A DNA stretch of 64,000 bases from Palaemon carinicauda (lineage: Eukaryota; Arthropoda; Malacostraca; Decapoda; Palaemonidae), in contig NC_090759.1 of the NCBI RefSeq assembly GCF_036898095.1, forward strand, positions 15,544,703 to 15,608,702, read 5' to 3'. The notes beneath the pieces are model-generated. The model did no database searches. It saw only the letters and a list, made by a program, of their open reading frames with translations, and was not told the DNA's origin. This document shows positions 1-10,886 of this stretch, in pieces (the stretch's first letter is position 1; each line of letters begins with the position of its first letter). Both the position numbers and the translations under genes were made by a program.

Positions 1-1055
1 CCCCCACACCCTTGAATCTTACTTACTGACAATTGTCCCCACAAAACAAACTTTCCCCTTACGTTATCTATACCAGACTCTTTAACAGAAGGAAAAAAAC
101 TAAACATAACCTTAAACTATATATTTCTTACAAACTATAACGCTCAACATAAACAAAACACACTTATCAATAATCATACACTTAACACAAAACAGGCCTT
201 AATCATACCACCATTCAATTAAACCCTCAAAATAAATAACGCTTAACAACTTACAAAACATACAATAAACGTAACATAATTCAAATAAACCAAATTTAAA
301 CCCTAACAAAACTTAAAACTAAACCGCACAACCAATATGTAATTCTGAGTGGACACTTTCGTCCACACAAGGCCAACAGTCTTTTATAGCCCAAAAACAC
401 AACTCTGCAGCAACCGGACCGCTGAAAAATGTTAATGCACAATTGCACTTATCATCATCGTCATCATCATTATCATCATCATCATCAATACGCCAAACCA
501 ATTCCTTCAACCGGACGGGGTCGTTACAGCATCTATTTCATCAAGATCCACAGAGCAATCCAATCAGGTCCTTAAACAATCCAGGTCATCAATAATTCAT
601 TCCAAATCTGAGCAGTCGTATCAAATTCCTTAAACAAGCCAGGTCGTCAACAATCACATTCACATAAATCTCTCCCCAAAGGAGGAATCGCAGCCTGCCA
701 AAATAAAAAAAAAAAACACTTACGAACACTTCTAGCTAACTGAACTATCGCACTATAATCAAAGATAAATAATAAATTGTTCCTATCATTCACAATCACG
801 ACAAGCAAAGATAAACAAAACTGTACTTACTTTGAAAATCAAAAAACACTTCCACGCTGGTCGAAAAAATATAAATATAATCCAGCTCTCACACAACTGC
901 CTTAAGCTGCAGTCAAATAAAAAAAGCATTCGCTCCGAAACATTCACCACTGTCGTAACCTAACTAAAAAATGTAAACAAACAATCTCATTTGTACCAAC
1001 AGTCTTTCTCACCACAAACGATCGTTAACCTAACTACTTTCGCTCGCTAACACAA

Positions 1056-1111
<56 letters not shown>

Positions 1112-1160
1112 GATTTGGCAAAACCAAAAATAAAATAAAACAAAAAATAAATCCTCCACA
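1..1160 (-). repeat. 3' LTR (element orientation), first 24 bases outside window
   Basis: Base 1 aligns with 3795 of the right LTR. The repeat ends at CCTCCACA (1153-1160), directly followed by the polypurine tract. A CT run (about 1053-1109) is longer than in the right LTR, which explains most of the length difference. A GAT-type triplet run (about 446-487) creates a spurious poly-Asp ORF. Confidence 0.9.
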
Positions 1161-1173
1161 TTCCTCCCCCCTT
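1161..1173 (-). other. Polypurine tract of the LTR element
   Basis: Directly inside the 3' LTR the minus strand reads AAGGGGGGAGGAA, the expected plus-strand priming tract for a retroelement of this orientation. Confidence 0.8.
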
Positions 1174-1201
1174 ACTTTGCCAAATCCTTCTCACACAACA
1201 C

Positions 1202-1894
1202 TTACATTATTTTTTTCATAACCCAGTCGCAGTCGGGAACGGGACCTCTACTCCGAGTAACTGGGCCTCCATACACTCTCTCATTCGTTTCTTCCTTATC
1301 ACAATCATTCGCTACATTAACACTATTCTTATCTAAATCCCTATCATCTAATATATCATGTACTATCCCATCTACCTCGTTCGGCCCTATAATTACACTC
1401 ATTTCTGTAAACAGTTCATCCATTTCATCAAAAACATTCTCAACTTTAGCAAAAGATTCATTCATGCTACTTATCATTCTCCTGTCTCTCATTCTTGCGT
1501 TATTAATTTTTTCTTTTACATCATCTAACGAAAAGCCACACACACTATAAGTATCATTCATACTCAGCCACGTTTCATCTGTATTAATACATTTATCCTC
1601 CACACTCACTTTTACATTTACACCCTTGTCATACTTATTCGTATTCTTACCTATACCTATAAATTTCCCTTGGACTTTCTCCTCACTTAAAACTTTCAAA
1701 CGCCTCTTTTTCCTATATTCAACTAACACTAATTGTTTATTTTCCAGCCCTAACTTCTCATGCATACTAGATTCATACTTGCTCATTTCCAACCAATTAT
1801 TCATCCCATTCTCACAAACATTGATCCTATTCCTTCCACACACACAGGAGGACTCACCCAGCTGAACCCTCTTACACTCTAGTTTCCCGAACAT
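1202..1894 (-). CDS. ORF3 of LTR element: 230 aa, likely expressed by -1 frameshift from gag
   Basis: This ORF lies -1 relative to gag and overlaps its end by 16 nt. The overlap holds the heptamer GGGAAAC (1882-1888 on the minus strand), in phase for the gag frame and immediately before the gag UAG (1879-1881). An in-frame ATG at 1894 would also allow separate initiation. The protein has no recognisable protease, RT, RNase H or integrase motif. Its middle is acidic and helical, and it ends in a GGPVTRSRG-type Arg/Ser stretch next to the polypurine tract. That kind of tail occurs at the end of Ty3/gypsy pol proteins, so ORF3 may be what is left of pol after deletion of its catalytic core (inference). 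Function unknown. Confidence 0.65.
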   Translation of the reverse strand: MFGKLECKRVQLGESSCVCGRNRINVCENGMNNWLEMSKYESSMHEKLGLENKQLVLVEYRKKRRLKVLSEEKVQGKFIGIGKNTNKYDKGVNVKVSVEDKCINTDETWLSMNDTYSVCGFSLDDVKEKINNARMRDRRMISSMNESFAKVENVFDEMDELFTEMSVIIGPNEVDGIVHDILDDRDLDKNSVNVANDCDKEETNERVYGGPVTRSRGPVPDCDWVMKKIM

Positions 1895-3126
1895 CCTGGC
1901 TGATTTACTCCCTTCTTCCTACATACCCTAGCTACATGCCCATCTACACCACATTCAGTACACTTACCCCGCGGCTCCTTGCACATTCTAGCATAATGAC
2001 CATCCTTACCACAATTACCGCAAATCACATTTGTACGATTACTCCGACATCCACTCGCTATGTGCCCAGTCATACCACACCGATAACATTTTATCCCTTT
2101 CTCTTTCTTGCACTCACTAATTCTATGCCCTACCTCACCACATCCAAAACAAGCACCTAGAGCCCATCTACATTCATTCTTCTTATGTCCTACTTTCCCA
2201 CATCTATAACACTTCTCTTCACGGATACAACTACCTGACCTACCTTGCGGCGCACTAGCACTCCTATCCCTCCAAACCTGATTCCCTTGCCTAAACCCTT
2301 CATTTGTCCTTATAGGTATTCCCACATTACTCGCCCTAACACTCCTATCTACTACACTATCAGCTACCCTCATCGGTCCTCTCATAACAGCATCTCTAAA
2401 ACTAACAAATTCTGGCACACTTTCCTCCATTCCAGTTCTTACACTCACAGATTTACTTTCTTTCATACACCTATCCAACTCGTAATCCTCAACTATCTCT
2501 AAAATATCATCCCATGTCAATCTTTCTTTCGTCCACCTCATTTTCTCCTTCCGTTTCAAATTAACAAACTCAGCAACATTCTCGGGTACAGTAGCCAAAA
2601 ACTTCCTCATTAACTCCTTATTCTCATTTATGCCTTCATCCCCATACTTCTTCCTAGCTAACGTTTCCAACCTACATACGTACATTGATATAGCTTCTCC
2701 TGCATTCATCCTTGCCTCATCAAAATCATTCTTACGCTTATACTTAACACTCCCTTTCATACGTTTTACCTGCTCAATTATTCTCGTTTTCACACTTTCA
2801 TAATCAACGTCCCCTACACTCATTATCACTCCATACATCGTCAACAAATACCCAGTCAAATATTCTCCTAACTCCCTAGCCCAAACTCTTTTACTATCAC
2901 CATACTTATCCTGACAATACCTCTCATACTCCTTGAAAAAATCATATACATCCCTACTGCTATGCTCATTGAACCTTTCACACCGAGGTACCTCTCTCAT
3001 AAACACAGTCTTACACACATCACGTTCATTCTCACTGCTATCATCACTGTCTACTCCCTTGTTACCTTCTTCCTCATTTGAATATAATGAATCTACTTCC
3101 ACACTTAAATTCCTATCCTTAACCAT
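1879..3126 (-). CDS. gag: Gag (capsid/nucleocapsid) of LTR element, five zinc knuckles
   Basis: A 415-aa protein starting at an ATG (3126). Residues about 45-240 form a charged helical region with the layout of a retrotransposon Gag capsid. The C-terminal third carries five CCHC zinc knuckles: CYRCGKVGHKKNEC, CFGCGEVGHRISEC, CYRCGMTGHIASGC, CGNCGKDGHYARMC and CTECGVDGHVARVC. The family normally has one to three, so five is many. Knuckles bind the element RNA for packaging in the virus-like particle. The start overlaps ORF1 by 22 nt in the -1 frame, and no canonical slippery heptamer is visible there, so reinitiation is more likely. The stop lies on a -1 slippery site leading into ORF3. Confidence 0.85.
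   Translation of the reverse strand: MVKDRNLSVEVDSLYSNEEEGNKGVDSDDSSENERDVCKTVFMREVPRCERFNEHSSRDVYDFFKEYERYCQDKYGDSKRVWARELGEYLTGYLLTMYGVIMSVGDVDYESVKTRIIEQVKRMKGSVKYKRKNDFDEARMNAGEAISMYVCRLETLARKKYGDEGINENKELMRKFLATVPENVAEFVNLKRKEKMRWTKERLTWDDILEIVEDYELDRCMKESKSVSVRTGMEESVPEFVSFRDAVMRGPMRVADSVVDRSVRASNVGIPIRTNEGFRQGNQVWRDRSASAPQGRSGSCIREEKCYRCGKVGHKKNECRWALGACFGCGEVGHRISECKKEKGIKCYRCGMTGHIASGCRSNRTNVICGNCGKDGHYARMCKEPRGKCTECGVDGHVARVCRKKGVNQPGCSGN
1882..1888 (-). promoter_or_regulatory. Putative -1 ribosomal frameshift heptamer GGGAAAC
   Basis: In the gag frame the codons read TCG GGA AAC TAG, fitting X XXY YYZ exactly. After a -1 slip reading continues GGG AAA CTA GAG in ORF3. The stop codon abuts the heptamer. 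A downstream pseudoknot was not modelled. Confidence 0.6.
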
Positions 3127-3668
3127 TCCTTTCTTACCCTTTTCTTACTTACCACTTTCACCCATTCACGATCGTCCTTGCTATCAGCCTGATACTTTTT
3201 CTTCCCTTTCTTCACATCACTTTTACCTTTCCTTTCATCTTTCCTCTCACCTTTCTGTTCATCCTTACTATGCCTAATTCCCTTATCTTCAACATCACCA
3301 TCACTATTACTACTATCACTATCACTTCCTTTCCCATTATCACCTACCTTATCCTTCTCTTCCACTACCAACCCATTGCCCGAAGCTGAGGACACTCCTC
3401 CGACTGCACCTTCACCCATTATAGTTTTCATCATCCCCATGACTTGCCCCATCATATCTTCCATTCGTTTCTCTATTCGTTCTTCATTCTCTCGCATCCT
3501 CATCTCAACACATTCTTCCACTCTCTCTACTGTCCCCTTTAACTCCCTAAGCTCCTTCTGCATCGCCGTATTCTCCCAGTTCAACCTCTCATTCTCTATT
3601 AGCAACCTCTCCTCACGCTCCTTACTCAGCCGCAATTCCTCCTCTAAAGCCTTATATTTACCTTCCAT
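3105..3668 (-). CDS. ORF1 of LTR element: 187-aa coiled-coil protein upstream of gag
   Basis: Starts at an ATG (3668) 79 nt downstream of the primer-binding site. Residues 1-75 are a heptad-rich coiled coil with many Glu, Leu and Arg residues and then several Met residues. The second half is acidic then Lys-rich (KGSDSDSSNSDGD, then Lys/Asp/Glu runs), suggesting an RNA- or chromatin-binding tail. It overlaps gag by 22 nt in a different frame. A short coiled-coil protein before the capsid could be a split-off N-terminal part of Gag that drives oligomerisation (inference). No named family recognised. Confidence 0.6.
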   Translation of the reverse strand: MEGKYKALEEELRLSKEREERLLIENERLNWENTAMQKELRELKGTVERVEECVEMRMRENEERIEKRMEDMMGQVMGMMKTIMGEGAVGGVSSASGNGLVVEEKDKVGDNGKGSDSDSSNSDGDVEDKGIRHSKDEQKGERKDERKGKSDVKKGKKKYQADSKDDREWVKVVSKKRVRKEWLRIGI

Positions 3669-3746
3669 TTTCCTTCAACCTTAATTCTAAATTTGTATCC
3701 TATCAGTCCTTCGTCAAAGAGTCCAGCTATCAGTCCCGCCTCAGCA

Positions 3747-3764
3747 GTCCCTGTTCGGGCGCCA
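3747..3764 (-). other. Primer-binding site, complementary to tRNA-Lys
   Basis: The minus strand reads TGGCGCCCGAACAGGGAC, six bases inside the 5' LTR. This is the 18-base complement of the 3' end of tRNA-Lys3 used by many retroelements and lentiviruses. Confidence 0.9.
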
Positions 3765-3770
3765 AAATAA

Positions 3771-4849
3771 TGTGGCGGGATGTTGCAACAACAACCCCCA
3801 CACCCTTGAATCTTACTTACTGACAATTGTCCCCACAAAACAAACTTTCCCCTTACGTTATCTATACCAGACTCTTTAACAGAAGGAAAAAAACTAAACA
3901 TAACCTTAAACTATATATTTCTTACAAACTATAACGCTCAACATAAACAAAACACACTTATCAATAATCATACACTTAACACAAAACAGGCCTTAATCAT
4001 ACCACCATTCAATTAAACCCTCATCATAAATAACGCTTAACAACTTACAAAACATACAATAAACGTAACATAATTCAAATAAACCAAATTTAAACCCTAA
4101 CAAAACTTAAAACTAAACCGCACAACCAATATGTAATTCTGAGTGGACACTTTCGTCCACACAAGGCCAACAGTCTTTTATAGCCCAAAAACACAACTCT
4201 GCAGCAACCGGACCGCTGAAAAATGTTAATGCACAATTGCACTTATCATCATCGTCATCATCATTATCATCATCATCATCAATACGCCAAACCAATTCCT
4301 TCAACCGGACGGGGTCGTTACAGCATCTATTTCATCAAGATCCACAGAGCAATCCAATCAGGTCCTTAAACAATCCAGGTCATCAATAATTCATTCCAAA
4401 TCTGAGCAGTCGTATCAAATTCCTTAAACAAGCCAGGTCGTCAACAATCACATTCACATAAATCTCTCCCCAAAGGAGGAATCGCAGCCTGCCAAAATAA
4501 AAAAAAAAAACACTTACGAACACTTCTAGCTAACTGAACTATCGCACTATAATCAAAGATAAATAATAAATTGTTCCTATCATTCACAATCACGACAAGC
4601 AAAGATAAACAAAACTGTACTTACTTTGAAAATCAAAAAACACTTCCACGCTGGTCGAAAAAATATAAATATAATCCAGCTCTCACACAACTGCCTTAAG
4701 CTGCAGTCAAATAAAAAAAGCATTCGCTCCGAAACATTCACCACTGTCGTAACCTAACTAAAAAATGTAAACAAACAATCTCATTTGTACCAACAGTCTT
4801 TCTCACCACAAACGATCGTTAACCTAACTACTTTCGCTCGCTAACACAA

Positions 4850-4891
<42 letters not shown>

Positions 4892-4938
4892 GATTTGGCA
4901 AAACCAAAAATAAAATAAAAAAAAATAAATCCTCCACA
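3771..4938 (-). repeat. 5' LTR (element orientation), complete, 1168 bp
   Basis: Ends TGTGG...CCACA. Contains a CT run at about 4851-4889 and the same triplet run as the left LTR (about 4240-4281). Aligned to the left LTR I see one two-base substitution (AAA versus ATC near 4025), CT-run length and a small A-run difference. Confidence 0.9.
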
Positions 4939-5744
4939 TCACAATTTTCCAGCATGCTGTGTGTGTCTTAGCGCAGCTGGTTGCCGGAACCCGTGTCATA
5001 TGGGGTCTTCTACTACCCCCCATTTTTACTATAATGGTCTGAGTGGTCTCAGTCCTTGATATACATCTCAGGCAATCTCTGCTAGAATTATCTTCTGCCT
5101 TCCTTGGCGATCCATGAAGATTTCTGCCTTGTGTCCTCGGTCACAAACGAAATTGCCTACNNNNNNNNNNNNNNNNNNNNNNNACAGCTTGAACTTTACT
5201 ACTGTTATTAGTCCTTTCCTTTCTTTTTATTGCCATTCCTATTCTATATTTCTTTCTTTCATCCATACTTCTCGGTTAACCTTTTAGTCCTCTTCTATAA
5301 GTGGCTCAGTTTCCTTCAACAAATCATGAAATAGGAATCATATCTATATTAGGTATGGTGATTTTCTAATTGCAAATTTGAAAACAATTGAAACCACTAC
5401 TTCTGTAAACATTCATGAAGTAATGGTTATTTCATGCTCAAGTTCAAATGGACGCTCAGAGCAAAGTTGGTCTTCTCCTTTGAATTTTGATGCCAGGGAT
5501 TCTCTACCCCAAAAAATTAATTTCTTTAAATCCATATAATTTCTTTCAGTGCATACCCCAGGCAGGCTATTTTTACAAACCCGATATATAATTCTTCTGA
5601 AAAAAGCAAATATATGCATACTGTTTCCAATACCCCATTTGCTAACAGTCTCCCCTCTTGTATAGTCGGAATAGCTATAAAAGAACAATAAAGTTAAAGT
5701 TGAACGACATACAGTAATGAGCGTATCAAAATATCAAACTCTAA
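4939..5744. other. No gene seen; contains an assembly gap
   Basis: Low-complexity and unique-looking DNA. Positions 5161-5183 are 23 Ns. Short open frames on both strands show no domain. Confidence 0.6.
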
Positions 5745-8700
5745 CATTTGTATTTTTCCTAGCTATATAAACCAGAGTCCTTTAAAACTGGGAAAATGTC
5801 TTCAGTGGAGCTAGAATGGCCATTAACTTTGTAAATGAGGTAGTTAATGGCAGATCATGAGCGCAGGTGAGTAGCTCCACTCTCCTCACTTGTCAGAGGC
5901 TCTTAACTTTTGACCTTCAGCTCAGGCCTGAGAGGGGTAGTTGAGGTGGAAAGTTTAACTTCAAAGGACTCAGGTTTGTATAGCTATGAAAAATACAAAA
6001 TTACTTTTAATTTAAAGTTTTTATTTACTCCTACACGTATATATACCTTTTGTCCTTTAAAATAGGGTTACTTAATGACTGGTGGGTTGGAAATCACCCT
6101 ATAATTGAATTTGTTGGTTCTTTTACTTTCCTGGAAATGTCACTCTGCCTGGTCCTGTAAGGAACCAAGGAGGCGACTCAAGGGATGAATAGGCTGATAA
6201 GGCCTGGCCTTTACAAAAGGAATTGATACATGGCCAAGGAGAGATCCCTTCCCTCGAAGAGATTAGCAATCAGGAATAATATAGCTGGCTCATGGTGATC
6301 AACAGGTTAGTATATATTTCACCATCCTCCTCCTAGTTTAGGGAGGATGGGAGATACTTCTCTATAATTTAAAGAATAGAGCTCAAAAGTGTAGCTTAAG
6401 GGTATTGGCAGTCAAGAAAATAGCTATATTTGGTCACTTATTTTTGTTTTCATAATTTTTACACTGTAAAAGGTCTGGTCCATTACCAGACGAAAGATTA
6501 TGTCATTTAGAAGCTTCCTTATAGGATAAAAAGGTAATTTTGTCCACACGTACATACTCAGAATTTCCTTATCTCGTCATAGCAACGACCGACATCATAA
6601 CTTTAAGAAAAAACTTGTCAATACTTGTTTACATTTATATTTTATTTTCTGTACGATACGTTGGGCAACAATAACAATGTGTGTGAGAGCACATATTCCA
6701 ATAAGTAAACAACATTCGTGTTCAGTGCATCACATGATGCAGCTCTTAAGCACAATATTGGCTATATTACTAGCTCATTGATACTATTCCTTAAGGACTC
6801 TGCAGGATATGAGTATAATACTATTCATAACAAAGAAAAACAGAGAAAGAGGATGTCTCGATATAAAGCAAAAGAGAAAAGGAATTACGAAAAGATGGTG
6901 ATGACTACAAACCAGGTGCCTTCTAAAGCAATTAAACCTGGCAACAATGAGCAGTTGGTAACTATAACCCCCTCTCCTGTAAGCTTTATCATTAATTTTA
7001 GCATATCATAAGAGGGGATAACATATATTCAGAAAGATAGGGGACCAGGAGCCTTGTAGCAATCACCTAAGAGGTCTATCATTAAGGTAAGTAAAAAATA
7101 AATATTTAAATGTTTTTCTCAAAAAATCATATTTTTCATTCTAAATTCTATCTACTTCATTAGTTTTAAAGATATTCTAAGGATTCAAAAACCTTTATAG
7201 TGCCGGATTGTGGTGTATTTCAAGCAGTAACTTTTGAATTTCATCCTCAGTTTTTTTTTTATCCATTTAACTGTGATATTTTTTTTTTCATTAAAAAAAC
7301 AAAAAAATAAAAAAAAAGATATTTCAGTGCTTTGCGAAGTTACTGTTTGCATTCTTTATACAGTATCTTATACTCGGTAATAAATAATATATTTATTTTT
7401 TTTTTCAAAAAATGTGGGAAAAGATGCATTTTGAAAAATATGAAATAAAACAAGAAAAAAATACAAAAAAATTCATTAAAGAAGCTATTCGCTCAATTCG
7501 AGAAAATTTTGAGGAAATAGTTTGATATAAACAATCAAACTGTGTGAATCTTAAAACCGTAGCTCAAAAATAATTTCCGAGCCCGTTGATACCCTTAAGA
7601 GAATCAAGCTAGATCCAGCAGGTAGTTTTTAACAGCTTAGTCCCTAAAAGAGGGGGAAAAAAATGTCATTCCAAACTTTCATCTACACATTACCATAGAC
7701 TAGGTACGTCTTGCCCCATGGGAGCTGGGCTGGCTACACAGCTACTAGAGCAGCCCCGACAAGCCCAAGCACAAAGGTGGTTTGGCGTCTCCACAACCGA
7801 GCCTTCAACACCTGGTCAACTTTAAGATTCCTCTTAAAGGCTAGGGTGGGTCTTATATACCTAACGTCGTGAGCTCTCGTCCTAGCTGGTACCTCGACAC
7901 TCAGCAGTCAAGGCAAACACTCACAAAGCCAAAAACAGATCATGTTCCTCGACATCTCTTACTTGGTTTGCCCAATGATAAAGAGTAACTGACAATTCAG
8001 GCCTGGGATGTTGGATCTTCTTTAAAAAGCACCACAGAGCACTGACAAAACACAAAAGCATTTCCTCTTGGTCGCCATTCGACACCCAATGTCATGTGGT
8101 TATGGAGAAAGTCTCAAACCTAGGGTCATGCACCAACTGGGCCACAAAACTAAGGGACACCTCCACACCACAGCTTGGGTAACTGAATAAGAGACCATGC
8201 AACTTGCCTACTCTTTTCGCCAATGCTAAATCTGACACCCTTCTACATGGCTTGAATGGGGTACTTGTAAGATCCTTTAGAATATGTCCTGAGGTTCAGA
8301 CGTGGGCAGGACTGCTCGAAGCTCCTCATGACAATACCCTTCAGTTAAAACCCCATGGTTAAGGCTAGACGGTAGCTTTTGACAGCCACGAGGGAGTACT
8401 TCTCTCATTGAAAGCAAAAGAGGAAATCCTTAAGACTAAGATTGGCCATCCTGGGCTTTTTCAACCTCTTTTCAGTTGGCAACGTAACTATGTTTCTTCC
8501 TCTTGTCAACCCTCACCTCAGGCTCAGCAAGCAGAGGCGTCGAGGTCCGAGCGACCATCAACGATGATGCTCCCAAGAAGAGAGAAACTGCACTGGTTGC
8601 TCCAACAGGAACCACAACACTGAGGACCACTGTTAGAAGGACGGTGGTAGGCGTACTAATTGGGGCTTGTGACGCAAACACTGGAGCTGGGATCACAGCC

Positions 8701-9800
8701 ACAGTAAGAGAGGGGGTTACGGGCAAACGCATGGGTAGCCAGATCGGGTGATGCATACAGTAACACTTGGCACAGGGAAATATACGGTTACAGCCCCAGT
8801 GTCGACTTATGCCCAATTATAGGTATAACGCCAACGTGCCAGAGCTCTTCCTCGCGGCACTGGCAATGGTATAGAAGGGTGTGTCTTTTCATTCAGTATT
8901 ACAGGAGGCACCATCATTTGGGGCATCACAGGGGTCACACCTCTATGCCCTTAGTCACTGGCATCACCTTAAAGACACTGGCGACACCTGAGGGAGGAAA
9001 TCTTTACTACCAGCTTCTACAATAAAGTATAAAGGGCCTACCTGACAGACCTATGGAGGCCCAAGCCTACTTGTCAGCAGTGGTCTGTACAGCAATAACT
9101 CTGGGAAACCCACACATCATCAGAACCTGAAAAAGCCAGTTGATGTAGATCTGAGGTCTCCTTGCTCCTGACACATAGTTCCAATCTCCCTGAGACTGAC
9201 CCACAAAAGTACTGTATGTCCAGAAACAAAGGTAGCATTTGCACTCAATGAGGGAAACAGAAGAAGTGAAAGACCTCCTTGGTGTTTTCTTGGGTGTTTC
9301 CAAGATAAACCTTGGAGAAAGCTTGGATCTCTTCGTCCCCTTTAAGGTATAGGCTTGCCACTGCAAAATAGGCCATGACCTACACTAGGCACACAAGGAT
9401 GATTGCAGACACTCATGCTCCCTACAAGACACACACAGAGTGGGTGGATCTACAGCCGGTTAAGCCATGCGCAAGTTGCTATGTCCACCCTTTTCCAGCC
9501 AAGTACATATCTCCACATCCAAACCCACGAATAGCAACAGCCAACATTCAATTTCTGCAAGAAAAAGATAAAAAGATCCAAGCTTTTGGTTAGAGGGCAA
9601 CAGTATGTCTGTACAGTACTAGTTCTAGCCTAAGACAAAAGTGAAGAGCTTTTGTCAAGTGGGTGGCGGAACTACTCGGATGTGCTCACGTCCTGTCATT
9701 AACTACCTTGTTAACCAATTCAACAGCCGGTCAAACTCTACTGAAGACATTTCCCTATTTTAAAGGATGAATGATTTGTATACATAGAAGAACAAATAAG
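5745..9800 (-). mobile_element. Decayed DIRS-type retrotransposon
   Basis: The left end has an inverted repeat (about 5750-5785 against 5960-5995) enclosing about 180 bp, the same plan as the left ends of the intact DIRS copies here. The right end (about 9665-9780) contains the inverted counterpart of 5835-5885. On the minus strand a tyrosine-recombinase tail is readable at 7734-7900: TRAHDVRYIRPTLAFKRN, with the family HxxR box as HDVR at 7860-7871, then a stop. An ORF1-like stretch at about 8472-8816 (PCAKCYCMHHP, then PVTPSLTV) resembles one at 29405-29740. The RT part is missing. About 6400-7640 is AT-rich DNA I cannot assign. Confidence 0.6.
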
Positions 9801-10886
9801 TTTTTCTTTTAAATGCATTGTTAGGCTACAAACTCAAAATATAACATAGCAACCTAGGTGTGGGAAGAGGGGAGCCGAGTTGCTGGCATCCATGGAAGGA
9901 AAATGGGGTACCTTATGGAACCTGTCAGATTTGACATGTCCCTTAAAAATATCATTTCAGAGAATGATCCGAAACCCTTACTATTTGACCATCCGTTCAG
10001 GTTATAATACCAGAGGAATCATTGAGTACTAAATTTCAACAACTTAAATTAACTCTAAGTAGCAAATCTCTTCCTTATCCACTGGATGATAAAAAAAAAA
10101 TGTATACAATTATGCGTACCAGGCATTCACTTGTTTGCTATTCAACATTTACCCTCGTTTGACTTCATTTTACTTCAATAAATGTGATATTGCCCTTTTT
10201 CTGAATTTTTTTTTATATTAGTACCTTCTAAAGTATACTGTGTTTGAAACAAAATATACAAAATAACCTTATGGGATCATATAAGCATACTAAATATTGT
10301 GTGCTTTATGTGGAAAACTGTAGACAGCTCTGATAAAGTCAGATTACTTAAGGTGAAATTTGACATTTTTTGTTACCCATCTATATTATATCTAGTTGTT
10401 ACCACTGTGAGCTCTAAGTGACAGTTTGTGCACATTGTTTGGATTCTTCACTAGAAATTTTACTGAACTTCTATTGGTATTGAAAATATCTCCCTTTTTA
10501 TAGGGAAAGGAGATTTCATGTGTCTTCTACTTTTCTAATGTAATGAGAATTTCATATCTAATAGGATACTCTTTATACTAAATTATAAACAATGTATTGT
10601 ATATGTTAACTCCAAAACATAATTAATGGGTATATTTCTTACTTATTCTTCTAACTAATAATGATAGTCCTAATAGACAACAAAATTAAATTGAAACTGC
10701 ATTCTATGAATTATTCACATTACATCATCAATAAAATGGAAAACCCCTAAGTAATATTAAATGGAGCCTGCAAACTTGATCATATACATAAAAAATAATA
10801 ATGTTCAAGAATAATTTATATCTATTTATACTAAAAAATATCTGACATAATGGGGCACTCGTAATTCAAACTAAAATTCTAAGCAT
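9801..10886. other. No gene seen; 3' flank of the NuMA-like gene
   Basis: AT-rich sequence without coding features. It may hold 3' UTR or further intron, depending on whether the exon at 10887-11132 is terminal. Confidence 0.5.

Larger units (their letters stand above)
1..4938 (-). mobile_element. Pol-less LTR retrotransposon (Ty3/gypsy-type gag), left end cut by the window
   Basis: Two direct repeats flank a 2.6-kb interior. The right repeat (3771-4938) begins TGTGGCGGGA and ends CCTCCACA, giving TG...CA ends with short inverted TGTGG/CCACA termini. The left repeat ends at 1160; only its first 24 bases lie outside the window. On the minus strand the order is 5' LTR (right), primer-binding site, three ORFs, polypurine tract, 3' LTR (left). 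There is room for gag and a short third ORF only: no protease DTG/DSG, reverse transcriptase, RNase H or integrase motif is present. The LTRs differ by a few bases and by the length of a CT run, so the insertion looks recent. Target duplications cannot be checked because the left flank is missing. Best read as a non-autonomous element mobilised by a relative (inference). Confidence 0.85.

Noticed and set aside
319..510. 63-aa poly-Asp ORF in both LTRs (also 4113-4304)
   Set aside because: Produced by a GAT-type triplet repeat inside the LTR. Starts at a non-ATG codon and has no family features.
1053..1109. CT/GA run as a CRISPR-like or regulatory array
   Set aside because: Simple microsatellite differing in length between LTRs. 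No CRISPR array or prokaryotic signals anywhere in the window.
3644..3901. 85-aa ORF crossing the LTR/primer-site border
   Set aside because: It reads through the 5' LTR end and primer-binding site and overlaps the ORF1 start. This is a by-product of structural sequence.
1..4938. Endogenous retrovirus with envelope
   Set aside because: Interior is only 2.6 kb and no ORF has a signal peptide, membrane anchor or fusion motif.
6718..7011. 97-aa plus-strand ORF as a small host gene
   Set aside because: No recognisable domain, AT-rich relic context, and non-ATG start.
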